This document shows positions 25,509 through 36,586 of a stretch of 64,000 nucleotides of DNA, piece by piece. Each line of letters opens with the position of its first letter. The first letter of the stretch is position 1. The notes under the pieces are model-generated. The model was not told where the DNA came from. It searched no databases and saw only the letters and a program-made list of their open reading frames with translations. The translations under genes were made by a program, and so were the position numbers. The stretch lies in NCBI GenBank assembly GCA_022266195.1, contig WHVY01000002.1:8757001-8821000 (forward strand), read 5' to 3'. The DNA comes from Tetranychus cinnabarinus (lineage: Eukaryota > Arthropoda > Arachnida > Trombidiformes > Tetranychidae).

Positions 25509-25557
25509 CTGATGTGTCTAAGTCACCAATAGATCAAATATCAACACAAGAACACAG
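25509..25557 (+). pseudogene. Exon-like segment, copy 2 (DVSKSPIDQISTQEH)
   Basis: 49-nt open segment between a TTATTCCAG acceptor and a GTAATAAG donor, reading ADVSKSPIDQISTQEHR. It lies about 100 bases after the BIR-like fragment and is duplicated before it at 24754. It looks like a genuine small exon captured with its splice sites. Confidence 0.5.
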
Positions 25558-25707
25558 GTAATAAGTAATCAGACTTATTTTTAAGTAATTTAAATTGATT
25601 ATGATGAGCACAGTATTGAGAGAATACCCTCTTCAATCAATTAGATTTTTGGGTTTAAAGTTGAACCATTTTTGTTTTAATCAAAATTAAAATTATGTAA
25701 TTTCAAT

Positions 25708-25860
25708 TAAAGGGTGTTGCGGATAAAAAGGAGAATTTATCTTTCCTAAAATTTTGATAAAGATGACGATTTATTGATAAATTAATTTATCAATAAATTT
25801 TGTTATCTTCATTGTTATCATGGTCAACGTCATCTTTATGTCTATCCGCAACACCCTTTA
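25708..25860. mobile_element. 153-bp MITE with nested inverted repeats
   Basis: Ends TAAAGGGTGTTGCGGATA and its complement. Inside, GATAAAGATGACG and its complement form a second, inner inverted pair, so most of the element folds into one hairpin. Confidence 0.8.
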
Positions 25861-25933
25861 GGTGCACAGGTGCATGGGCTAAGGCACTTGCAAAGGTTTA
25901 TGGTTCTTTTGGTTCGAATCACGATTGGGGCGG
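25861..25933 (+). other. tRNA-like sequence (possible Pol III-type SINE head)
   Basis: Has GTGC-ATGGGCTAAG-GCAC, a D-arm-like stem-loop resembling box A, and GGTTCGAATC, a match to box B about 35 bases on. The T-stem and acceptor stem do not pair, so it is not a working tRNA. It directly abuts the MITE at 25708. Confidence 0.3.
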
Positions 25934-25999
25934 TTTTTTATGAAAATTTTTTCGATATTTTTCATCCATTTTGATTTAGTATTGTCCCTGGAATCGGTT

Positions 26000-28900
26000 C
26001 AAACGATTGTAAATCAAAATCAACTGTAAATGAAGAGAGGCAAAATGTAGTGTCGATCCCTTACAGACTTCGTGAAGCCAAACAGAATCAGACTTTTAGA
26101 ATCAGACTTAGATTTTATCAGACTTGGTCATGAGGGCTTTCTATTGATCAATTAAAAATTCATGAAAAGGGTTTTGGTTCACATCTTTCATGACTTAATA
26201 TGGATGCGATGTATTTTCCCACCATTAGGGGATGATAATTGTATTTTAATTGATAACCGTAATCTTAATTGAGTACATAAATAGTAATACACACTGATTT
26301 GTAATGATGACCCTTCTTTCTCTGGTATATTATCGTATGAGAATGATTAAGAACTCAATTCTGTTCAATACACTCCATTTCAAAAGTTTGGTCCGCAAAT
26401 TCATTTTGAATTTTCTTGCTGAAAATTTAAGTTAATCCAAATATTTTTACAAAATAAATAGATTAAATTGAGGCAATCTATACGCTGAATCTTATTTTAT
26501 AAAAAATAAATTCTTAACAATTGGGATTGATGTTCAAAATTTTAACATTGAAATGGATTTTTCAAAAGTTTGGTCCATGTTTGATTATCTAATTAATGAG
26601 TGCAAGAAATTGGTTGAAATTTCAATAAAATCTTCCTCATTTGTATACAGTTGATTCATGAAAAGTTGAGTCTTTTAGCATAATTCTGAAAAAAGTTATT
26701 CAAATTATTGTTTCATAATGGATTTCTGTGGAAATTTCAGTTTTTTCGCTTTCAATCGGTAAAAGAAATTGAATTAGTGACTAGATTGCGCTCAAACTTA
26801 TACCATCATAGCTCAGACTATTGACAAAATGCTCGAAAAAAATCAAACATGTAAAAATAAATTCCTTGGTGTAATCATCCTTCATCTATGTAATCGTGTA
26901 ATCTATGCAGATGCAGTGTTGATTAGCAAATTTTTGATTTTCGCATTGATGGCATTCTTCTAGGATTGCAAGACAATTCATATCCACTTACGTATAAAGC
27001 CTTATCTTCGTTTTTACATTGAAAAAGGTCTGATTTTGAAAAAATTTCATCGCAGGTTAGAGCAAGAAGCTCGGCTCATACTGTATATTGAAATGTGTAC
27101 TGAAAATAGCAAAAAAGCTACATAATCATTTGTCAAAGATTTTTGGAAACTCACTGAATTTCTTTTCTTTTCTTTTTCTGAGCTTTGTTAATTACTTAAA
27201 TGAAATCTACGTTTCAAAGCGTCATGAAAATGTCAAATGAAAGCTTTTAAAATTCAAAGTGGCTGGAAAATCTGGGAAAACTTCATGCATCAAATTGTGT
27301 CCCTTTTTATGATCTGGGTGATCTGATCACAATTTGAGATCATCAAAACAGCAAAAAACAAGACACATTTGGTCTATCGAATGGCAGAATAACAAAATCT
27401 CTATCATGCACCAGCGCTGAGAAATGGATGTTTAAAGGTTGATAAATGCCATTGAAACGGTCAATATATTGAATGGATTGTATAAATAGATTCTGTCTTT
27501 TACTGACTTTCTAAATGAAATTCAATTTAATAATGACAATTTATGAGGCCATTTAGTGGTTTTCAAGTGATACAATATATTTTATGGTGATGATGGTTTG
27601 ATGAACAAGATAATAAGGTGTTTATGTTGATAATGACGGTAAGTGAGGTTGAAATATTCATTGACGAAAAAAAAGAAATAAAAAAATCTGATTACCGTTT
27701 TTATTGTTTTTCGTGTTTCGTTTTATTTGTTTTACATCTCAATTTTGTTGAAGCTATTTAAAGAAGATTTTTCTCACTTTTTCCTTTCTCTTTTCCCCTC
27801 TTAACCTGGCTCTTCTTGAAAATTTTACTTGTTGGTGTCTGAAGAAAGTAAAAATACATGAAATAAAAGATGGAACCAAAACTGGGTTAATATTGTTCAG
27901 CTGGGTAAGGAGTAGTAAAAAAAGCGATAATAGTAATAAAAATAATAATAATAGTAAATAGAGATAAGTAGCTGATGAGACAATTAACCTTGACATTGAA
28001 AGTCAAGGATGTTTTAGAGGCGAAATGAGCGTGTTAAAAGCTGTAAATACAACATGTAACATAAAAAGAAAAACATCAAAATGGAGGAAGAAGAAGCTGA
28101 TGATGATGATGATTGTTATTATTATTACCTCAATAGACAGCTATTATCATGAACTTGACGATTATGGCATCACTTGAATGAGATGTGAATGGGATTGGGG
28201 AGGAAAGAATGAAGATGATGACGAAAAGTGGTAGTAAAAAAAGGAGGAAAGCAAATTAGAGTAAAATAAAAAAAAAGATTACAATGAAACTCAATGGCAA
28301 TGGATGCTTTCAAACCTGACCTTTTCATTGTTGGCATTTATTCAATTTGACATTACTGTTGGTCTTACGGTAATCCACTTGGCAACCTTTCATTTTTTTT
28401 ACGATTGTCTACCTTTTGTTTAGTTAGTTTCACATTTTGCATTCTCGTCAAGTTAAAGTTTCCTCTAAACAATCAGGTAAATCAGCTAACTAGTAAAATG
28501 CACGAAGGTGAGTTTCATGGTCCTGTATCGTTTCGCCAAAGTAATCCTTTTACAGCTTAAACTTAGAGCTCAAAATTCAACAAAAAATATTAATTATTCC
28601 AAACAAATGGACAATATTCATCAATGAAAAACATTTGATTTTGATAATAATTCAATTCTTAGGTGAATTCAATCAGCTACTGATTTAAACATTAAAATCT
28701 GCTTAAAGCTCATTTTCTTGATCTCACTGCAAAATTGAGGTAAATTGCCAGAAATTTTCTTTCGAGTCAAGAGAAAGGGCTTTGAGGGTTTATAGGGGCA
28801 TAAAAACTGAGTCCATTAGTGCTTTTAAAGCATTTCTCCGATCGAAAATTTTGAATAAAAGAAAATTCGTTTGAGAAAATTGAGGTAAAAGTTGAAAGAG

Positions 28901-29388
28901 TTGTCTTTTTTATTCAATTAGGGAAGCAGACTTTTTCCTGAAACTCAATTTTGCAACATCCAATGAACCATCAGAAAATGCACTTATCCAACAGAATAAG
29001 TAATAATTAACTAATGTCGAGTATTATTGGAATATTGAAATGCAGCTCAGCTTGGCTGATTCTACAGCAATCTCCAATAACATACAACATAGGAATAAGC
29101 AATGTGGAAAGGAGTAATATTAAATTTGCAGAAGAAGGGAAAAATTTTTTAATAAAATGGCGTTTTTCATATTTTCAGGTACTTAACAGACAGAAAAGTT
29201 AAAACCAAGCACATGAAAGCCTTATTCAAGTTCTAAGGTAAGATAAACGCTATCTAGACACTGTGCAGACCAAATTAAGCTTTAGCTTTGTATAGTTACT
29301 CGAGTTTTTTGATGAGCCTGGATATTCTTATAGAATCAGCCGAGTTGAGTGCATTTCAATGTTTTTAAATTTAAAAATGCTCGACCCT
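26000..29388. other. Antp intron, middle part
   Basis: Two copies of TTTCAAAAGTTTGGTCC (about 26380 and 26567) suggest an old terminal repeat. A CCTTGAC-ATTGAAA-GTCAAGG stem-loop lies at about 27991-28011. Otherwise nothing beyond the inverted homology at 27540. Confidence 0.5.
27540..27690. repeat. Inverted homology to 12869-13060, copy 2
   Basis: Carries GTGGTTTTCAAGTG, TTTGATGAACAAGATAATAA, GGTGTTTATGTTGATAA and AAATCTGATTACC in the same order as the other copy's complement. Confidence 0.65.
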
Positions 29389-29656
29389 AAGGAATCATGA
29401 ATCGTCTTGAATATGGAGTACCAAAAGCCTCAAAGATAATGGCCTCTTCCCTCAAGTTTAATATAAAATGTTAGTTTTAAAATGAAATGAAAATTGAATA
29501 AAATATTGAGATACTTGAACAAGCCATTTGAATCAGATCACAATCTTTACACTTTACATGAAACTAGATCCAATTGGTGCACATACTGTCACCTATCTTC
29601 AGTTTGGTCAACTTTATTTACCAATTCGATTGCTAATGCTTTCTTCGTTTCTCATT
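29389..29656. repeat. Direct tandem repeat, unit 1
   Basis: About 80% similar to 29683-29990 in direct orientation; both begin AAGGAATCATGAATCGT and share CACCTATCTTCAGTTTGGTC. Non-coding. Confidence 0.85.
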
Positions 29657-29682
29657 AAATAAGATTTTATAGATCATGCATC

Positions 29683-29990
29683 AAGGAATCATGAATCGTA
29701 TTAAACCTGGAAAATCAAAAGCCTCAAAGACAATGGCCTCTTCCTTAAAATTTAATATATAATTGCTGTTAATTTTGGAGCTTGAGGTTGCAATGAAAAG
29801 TCAATGAAATCAAGAAATATTGAGATTTTTAAGCAAACCATTTGAATCAGATCACTATCTTTACACTTTACATACAACTATAATAGATCCAACTGGTACA
29901 TAGACTGTCACCTATCTTCAGTTTGGTCAACTTTATTTACCGATTCAACTGTATTCCATTTTATTGCTAATGTTTCCTTCTTTTCTCATT
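29683..29990. repeat. Direct tandem repeat, unit 2
   Basis: Second unit, 27 bases after the first, with small insertions relative to it. Confidence 0.85.
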
Positions 29991-31140
29991 ACTTTTCAAT
30001 TCAATTCATTTCAATTCTGTGTTGTATTCAAGGGCTGCTTATCTTGACAGAACTATCTACTCTGAATTGAACAAAAAATGAGATGAGCCAAGGCTAGTAA
30101 CATAATGTCATAAAGCTTGTCAATATGAATCGATCGATTAGCTGAACAACTTGCAAAGGTAATAAAACAAAATTTATATACGACATCAATCATAATGGAA
30201 AGTAAATCTTGGAAAATTTAATATTTTCCACTTATTTCTATGCAAAATTGAATTGCGACGACATCTCAACTCGACCAATAATTTCAGGACTCAGTTATCA
30301 TGCAAAAATACTGAAGCAATGGGAAAATAAGTTCGAGTTTAAAGACAAGAAGTGCAATGCCATCTTTCGGGTAACCACAAAACTTGCCTTCTTTTTGAAT
30401 TTCCCTCTCAAAGTAGTGATGCACTGATATTGTTTGAACAATCACATTCAATACTTCTCTAGATATTTTCATCATTATATCGAATATCTAAATTAGCTTA
30501 ACTATTTAGCTATTAACGGCCGAATCGAAAATTGCCAGGAGAGAGTTCCATGTGTTATTTTACTGGTCATTTAATAAATAAAGCTAACCATGAATCTCAA
30601 CTTTTTGCTATAAAAATCTTGTAAAAGTAAACACTATTTTTCGATATTTAATGTTATTGTTTAATGCGGCAATATATTCAATTTTCCTTGCAATTATATT
30701 TTATTCTGAATATTTTTGGATATCGTGCATCATAATCTTAAACTAACCAAATATAACCAGTTTTTAGGGTAACTAGTCTCATCATTTTGATGCTAATATC
30801 ATAGATGGCACCATTGATTTCATCATAAACGTTCACAATTGAACCAATATCTAGCTGATGACTTGTCCAATTAGTGAAGAGCAAGTTTTTTAAAACCTAA
30901 TAATATCTTCATCATACCCATAGTATCGATACTTACAAAAGCAAAACAAAACAAAATTGATGTATGAAAATACCAGATAACGATCTCCAATGTACCGACG
31001 TAGACATCAAGCAGTAAGAAGTGAACAGTCACTGAAACTTGACGATTGGGTGAAAGTTGACTAAGCTGGTTGGACTATTTTAGTCTATTTTATAATACTT
31101 GCACTGCAGCTCAAAAGTTTGGAACCGGTATACTTTTTTG
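29991..31140. other. Antp intron, no feature seen
   Basis: No element or coding sequence I can support; the short frame at 30209 shows no motif. Confidence 0.5.
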
Positions 31141-31462
31141 GGTAACAGTCTAGTTACACGGACACAAGGAGGAGTGTTAATTTAACACACGATTTAAAAC
31201 AATCACAGTAAAGATGCTCATGTGTTGGTTTTAATAATTTTTACATAACAATGATATTTAAACTAATATTCAATTGTTGAATTAGTGGACAAACAAATTG
31301 ACCAGCAAACCGCTTCAGAATTGCTTTAATGTCTTTCTCTATTGAGTTATCCTCAATTTTTACATTTTATTGATTGATATTTTTAAACAGATTGTCTTGA
31401 TTGGTTACTGATTTAAAAGTCTTGCTAGTTACGCCTTGTGTCCGTGTAACTAAACTGTTACC
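31141..31462. mobile_element. hAT-like MITE, 322 bp, 8-bp target duplication
   Basis: Inverted ends GGTAACAGTCTAGTTACACG, flanked by an exact 8-bp duplication CTTTTTTG (31133-31140, 31463-31470), the size typical of hAT transposons. Two further copies are at 48697 and 63119. Confidence 0.88.
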
Positions 31463-31729
31463 CTTTTTTGATGTAGGGTGAGTAAAGTAAGCTGTTGAGT
31501 AAAATCGGGAAGTTGAGTAAATGTATTTGAAATTGAAATCAACAAATAATTTGGTTATCACTCTTATTCAAAAAGATTTTGATTATTGTTTTCCAACATT
31601 GAAAAGTCCATTGAGCCGCTCAGTTCAACTAAGAGGTAAACGTGAATTTCTCTGTAACCTGAATTCTGATTAGAATGAAATATGAAGGAATAAGGAAAGA
31701 AAATTGAAAAAAGAGCTTTACACTGTAAA

Positions 31730-32020
31730 GTTTACAGTAAAGGCTGAGATAATGCGACAAAATTTATAAACGGTCCCTAATCAAGGAGGAGTTAAATCTG
31801 ATTTGAGCGCATCAAATTTCATTACAATTTCTTCAATCATTAGTTAACTCAATTAAATTTTCTTGCGTAAAATATTAATCAAAAACTCTAGAAATCAGAT
31901 TAAAAAAACAATTTTGGGTCAATTTGAACGATTAAGGAAGATTAAAACCATGAAAATACGCTTCCCGGCAGATAGTGTGAATAAGCTATTCCAAGTGAGT
32001 CTCATTATCTCAGTCCTTAT
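31730..32020. mobile_element. Old MITE, AGATAATG-end family
   Basis: Inverted CTGAGATAATG ends and an interior shared with about 62350-62610 (CGTAAAATATTAATCAAAAA-like, then TGAATAAGC...). Strongly decayed. Confidence 0.5.
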
Positions 32021-32373
32021 TATATTTGTAGTTTGATGATTTACTGATTAAATAGACAGACTAATATTTATACAAACTAAATAGATCGAAATATATCAAA
32101 ATTCAAAATTCAGAGACTAAAAATAAGGTGAATCCGGTTGAATAATAAATTGAGATTTAAACTGATTTTCAATTGTTGATGACGTAGCTCTGACAGCACC
32201 ATTTAAAAATGTAGGATAAAAATAAGCGTTATTCGATTCGAATTCAAGTTGATAAACAGTCAAAATAATTGTTTCATTCTTTATTCCCGTTATCATCTAG
32301 TTCTTTTCATGTAATTCCGTATCTTTTAATAGTTTTTATCAGTTTTATTTCATTTCAAAGTTCATAATTCGAC

Positions 32374-32731
32374 ATGGAACCTGATTCACCCGTGCTATCT
32401 TCAGAGGATAGACCTCCGCTCAGTTCAAAATTTAAAACTACAAATAAGAGACTAAGTGTTGAGCGAATTTATCAGAAAAAAATCACAATTGGAGCACATA
32501 CTTCTTCGGCCGGATACTTGTATTGGCTCTGTAGAATCTGGTACTCAACAAATTTGGGTTTATGATGATGAAAAGAGTGAAATACTACTTAAAGACATAA
32601 CTCTGGTCTTTACAAAATTTTTAACGAAATTTTAGTTAATGCTGCCGATAACAAGCAGCGGGATAAATCAATCAACTTAACCAAAATTGATATTGTTACT
32701 AAAGACAATATGATCAGAATATGGAATAATG
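32374..32731 (+). pseudogene. DNA topoisomerase II fragment (N-terminal ATPase region), frameshifted
   Basis: Decayed copy of the start of a type IIA topoisomerase. From an ATG at 32374 the frame reads MEPDSPVLSSEDRPP and then KRLSVERIYQKK, a hallmark of eukaryotic TOP2. A frameshift follows; a second frame carries LEHILLRPDT, GSVESGTQQIWVYDD; after another frameshift a third carries GLYKIFNEILVNAADNKQRD (the Bergerat-fold ATP-binding helix, with the conserved EILVNAADN) and MIRIWNN. Homology then stops abruptly. Only about 120 codons are present, with the start codon but no 3' part, which is unlike a typical 5'-truncated retrocopy. It lies in the Antp intron between two MITEs. It is non-functional in this state. 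Confidence 0.9.
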
Positions 32732-32905
32732 TATTAATATTAACATTAGAAAGGAGGAAGGCCGAAGCTGCATAGAAAGGAGTTTTTTGTTATAAACACA
32801 AATGATGACCAATTTCATACTGAATCCATTTTTAAAATAATGTTTCGTTTTTTGATATCATGAAAAAATGTTAGAAATGCATGGAACGAGTAGCACAATA
32901 ATAAA

Positions 32906-33247
32906 AGGTGAAACCACGCTAGGAATAGATTTTTCAGAAGTTGTTTTACTTTATATATCTTCTGTTCTTCATCTATCTAATGCTACATCTATGTTTAATG
33001 ATAACCGTGATAATTGAGAAGATTTCTCCAAGTTATGCTTTCGTTTCAATATTGACAGTTTTTTAAACTTATTGAGGTACCCATCGTGAAAAAGCAGTAA
33101 CATACAAATACAAGTAAAACAACTTCGCTATAGTCAATTTATCGAAAAATGGCCAGTTTTGCCAGACAGATCAAAATAAATCACTTCATGGAAATTAGAA
33201 TTAAATTTTACATCTGAAAAATCTATTCCTGTAGCGTGGTTTCACCT
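32906..33247. mobile_element. 342-bp MITE with ~33-bp inverted ends
   Basis: Left end AGGTGAAACCACGCTAGGAA, continued by TAGATTTTTCAGA, is mirrored at 33213-33247 with a 2-base difference. No clear target duplication. It sits between the topoisomerase fragment and the BarH fragment. Confidence 0.8.
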
Positions 33248-33392
33248 CTGGTTACTGTGATACTCATCTCCATATATTGTTAACGTTTTTTCATGGTTTC
33301 TCGAAAACCAAAAATTATTTCGAAAAACGGATTAAACTAATGAATTAAGGATAAAATTTAACATCTTTTATGTTCATAACTGTTCATAGATG

Positions 33393-33490
33393 CAAGCATA
33401 CGGATTAAACACAAATAATAGAGCAACCGAAATCAGAGGAAAATGAATTTATGTAAAGATTTTTATTGAGACGCAACTGAATTTATTGAG
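33393..33490 (-). mobile_element. LTR family Y, inverted, part before the BarH fragment
   Basis: Complement of the LTR Y end: AAACACAAATAATAGAGCAA, CGAAATCAGAGGA, AAAGATTTTTATTGAGAC. The LTR breaks off here and resumes near 33908, with BarH-like sequence between. Confidence 0.65.
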
Positions 33491-33907
33491 ATAAAAGTTC
33501 AAAAAAGCAAAGGAAGGCAAAAACAGCCTTTACAGGTCACCAACTCAAGTTAATTCTTTAACCCTTTACCGTTTACTCCTTCAATCTCAACTCTAAGATG
33601 GGCATAGTGAAGTTAATGAAAATTTGTTTTTGTTTTTAGACTTTGGAGAAGAGTTTTGAGCGATCCAAATATTTAATTGCCCAAAATAGAATGGAATCAG
33701 CGGCGAAATTAAATTTGATTGAGTCTCAAGTCAAGACTTGGTATCAAAAAGACGGACCAACGGAAGTGACAAACGGCCGTTGGTCTGAGGCTGGGAATTA
33801 TGCTAACGTTAAACGAATGTTTGAAGCAAACCCAAATTAGATGAACCGAATAACAAGCATTTTATCTCAACAAACGATTCCTTTCGACATTTACTATCGT
33901 CGTAAAG
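33491..33907 (+). pseudogene. BarH-class homeobox gene fragment, with intron border
   Basis: Piece of a Bar-family homeobox gene. A pyrimidine-rich tract ending TTTTTAG (about 33639) is followed at once by TLEKSFERSKYL, then AAKLNLIESQVKTWYQ: homeodomain helix 1 to helix 3 of the Bar class, where QVKTWYQNRR is typical. A small deletion shifts the frame within the NRRTKWKRQ segment; it returns as EAGNYANVKRMFEANP, matching the conserved Bar motif downstream of the homeodomain, then a TAG where a Tyr codon is expected. FDIYYRR about 20 codons on may be more of the Bar C terminus. Keeping the intron border shows it was copied as DNA, not from spliced mRNA. It sits inside an LTR of family Y, whose sequence resumes near 33908. 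Confidence 0.82.
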
Positions 33908-34530
33908 TAGAACCAAATGACAGACATAAATTTTTAAGAGTTTGAATATATTAATAACTGGAGGTTAGTAAAATAAGTTTAGTTAAACATAATTTTAAGG
34001 GTTACACAAAATAAAACGTTTTAACCTGCAAAACAAACAATGTTTAAGGTCCAATTAAAAGCCTTTTCTTGAGCTAATTACACTGATTCTGAGACAGCAT
34101 TCTTTAGAGCTCTCTGAGACAATATGATGCTAAAGCATCAAGTCTTAATTCTTTGCTAAACGCTATCAAACAAATTCAATTAGGTCAATATACTGATCTC
34201 GCTCATGTTGAAGCTAGTCTTGACATCACTTCATAACCGAAAATATTAATCAACATGAATTTGAAATACATGATTGTATACCAATAACCAATAATCTTTA
34301 ATTTAATTTCTGTACCAGGATGATGCCTGGTTTCTAAAAGATTGTAATTTAATTGATTGCATGAATTAAGACAATTGTCTTACCCTTTTTTGCCTGTAAG
34401 TTTATACTGCAAGGTGTGTAGGTTATAAGTGATGTTGGAAGGAGATTCTCCTTCCTTTTTATACAAATCTCAATCTTTCTTTATTCAAATTAATCAGTTA
34501 GATAAAGTTAATCCAGCTGGAAAGCAGTGA
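33908..34530 (-). mobile_element. LTR family Y, inverted, part after the BarH fragment
   Basis: Resumes with TAGAACCAAATGACAGACAT and AACTGGAGGTTAGTAAAATA; later GGAAGGAGATTCTCCTTCC and CTGGAAAGCAGTGATG match the family. Somewhat longer than the solo LTR, so extra sequence is included. Confidence 0.6.
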
Positions 34531-35124
34531 TGTTTTTTCATTTCAATAACAATAATATTCCTTGCTAGGCAGTTTAACCTATTCTACTGGTCTTTATCCT
34601 TGTTTAATAATTTTTCCTAGATGATAATGAAAATCAGCAAGAGCATCAAACAAATGTCGATTAAAAAATTGAAATTAATTTTAACCGGATTCACCTTAAA
34701 TTATCGATTTACTCGATAAAACATAAAACCTTTTCAAAGTAAAACAAAACTAAAGTTGTGGTTAAAAGGTATCACAGTTTATTCAGCAATCTGAATAACC
34801 TTTTATACGCTTGTCTCTAACACGCAATTTATCGAAAGACAGAGTCTGCGTTTTAATATACTGGCTTGTCCGGCCTGAAGTGGCTCAAGTTTGATTTGAG
34901 ATATAGGAATTCCGTAGCTCACTCTTTACAATTTAATTAGCAGATCCCACAAAATTAATTATGAAAAATTTCAGACAAATGATGAAATTATGAAATTAAC
35001 ATGCTTTAAAAATTTATTAGAAAATAACGAAAAAAATCAAAATCGAAAATTTCCCTTGATCTACCGCGCCTCTAGACTAAACCTAAACTGGTTTATGCAA
35101 GAAATTAACAAAACGACTCTAAGT

Positions 35125-35500
35125 TACTAAACCAACTACGCTGTGATGCTTGTCATTATGGTGTTGGTGCAATTATTTTACCGGAAAACGATAAACAATG
35201 GAAACCTGTGGCGTTTGCGAGTCGACTTCAGAATTGAACTACGCTATTAGTAATAAAGAATGTTGTGCGATAGTTTATGCAATCGATAAGTTTAGAATCT
35301 ATCTTAAAGGGATTGAATTTGAAATCATTACGGATCACTGTAGTCTCTGTTTTCTGAAAACTAAGAAAACCTTATCACCAAGATTGTTAAGATACTCTCT
35401 ACTTTTACAAGAATTTACCTTCAAAATCATCTATCAGGTCGGTCAAGAAGTCCGCGAAAAAAATGTTACTTTTGATGGAGAACTTTTGTTTTCTAGACTA
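35125..35500 (+). pseudogene. Gypsy-type retrotransposon RNase H fragment
   Basis: Remnant of Ty3/Gypsy pol. One frame gives CHYGVGAIILPENDKQWKP and VAFASR; the next gives ELNYAISNKECCAIVYAIDK and FRIYLKGIEFEIITDHCSL, the RNase H E-x-NY..KE..AIV..i.kFR.YL.G..F.I.TDH pattern. A frameshift separates them. Sequence on either side (34850-35830) is probably further decayed pol, but I cannot read any reverse transcriptase or integrase motif in it. A solo LTR follows at 35996. Confidence 0.8.
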
Positions 35501-35995
35501 TGGATACTCAGGCTAATAAGGTTTTGTAAACAAGTCGGCAGGGCTTCAAGTCAAACCCGACACCATTGAATGGGGTTAGGAAAAACAGAAACATGTTTTC
35601 TCATTCTTTGATTATATTAGGTGCAGGCATAAGTTTCAGGCTTTTTTCAGAGAAGTTTGAAATTTGTTTAAAGGAGAAGGAGTTGAGCTAGAATATTCAA
35701 AAGAATTGTTATCGAAAGAGGAGACTTTGGTGCATATTTCAAATGGTTAAACAGACCTTAAGATCAGCATTCTAGGATTTGCTCAGGTCAATAAACTTTT
35801 GAGGTGGTTTTTCCGTTTTTCATCTTCATTGAGCCTCACTTCAGAAAGATTACATAGTACCGGTAGTTCTCGTAGCTTTAGGGACATAGAAATTCGATCA
35901 AGATATGTCTAGTGAGTAAAGCAGCGGGAGAAAAACTGCCCGTTCAAGTACGATTGGACAGTTATTCGGGTTTTTCTCAGATATTGGATACTTAC

Positions 35996-36355
35996 TGTAA
36001 GGGCTCGATTAAGACTAACACATAAGACTCAATTCGTTAGGGACCAAGACCGTATTTCAGTTTAAATCACTTTATTGATTTCAAACACAATAAGGTTGAA
36101 ACCAGAAATGGTTAAAGGTTAAGGAAGGGAAGGTAGAACAGAGAAATTCGTAAGGAAAAGAGAAGAGTTACAAATGAGAGTGAGTGTAAAGTGTAACGGA
36201 TATGTTAACGACTCTGACTCTTTTGTCTAAACTTTGTTTAAATACAATTTGAATGTAATCCCTGAGAAGTCTAAATGTTGATTAATTGGTTACAGTTAAA
36301 AGATACAAAATATGAAGGAGTGTGTCTTTCCCTTGATGAAGCTAATCCCCTTACA
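35996..36355. mobile_element. Solo LTR with 5-bp TSD CTTAC
   Basis: TGTAAGGGCTCG...AATCCCCTTACA, 360 bp, flanked by CTTAC on both sides (35991-35995 and 36356-36360). It follows the decayed RNase H fragment and may be its 3' LTR or an independent solo LTR; the matching target sites favour a solo LTR. Confidence 0.75.
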
Positions 36356-36586
36356 CTTACAAATCGCGTTTTAGCCTGAAATTTTATAGCCCATTTTTCT
36401 TTTCGTAATTCTGGTAATAATAATTGACTCATTCACATTAGACTATGTTTTGGCCTGTTAGTGGAATAAATTTTTTAGGTACTAATAGTTTGAAGTGAAT
36501 AGCTGACTTTTTTGAGGTCAAAAACCGCTTTTTGAGGCGGCTTCAAGACATTGATTCCCTTTCTTAGTAATAAATAGTTGTTACTA

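Noticed and set aside
33890..33945. KVEPNDRHKFLRV read as the C terminus of the BarH fragment
   Set aside because: This stretch matches LTR family Y (TAGAACCAAATGACAGACAT), so the Bar sequence ends at or before about 33907.
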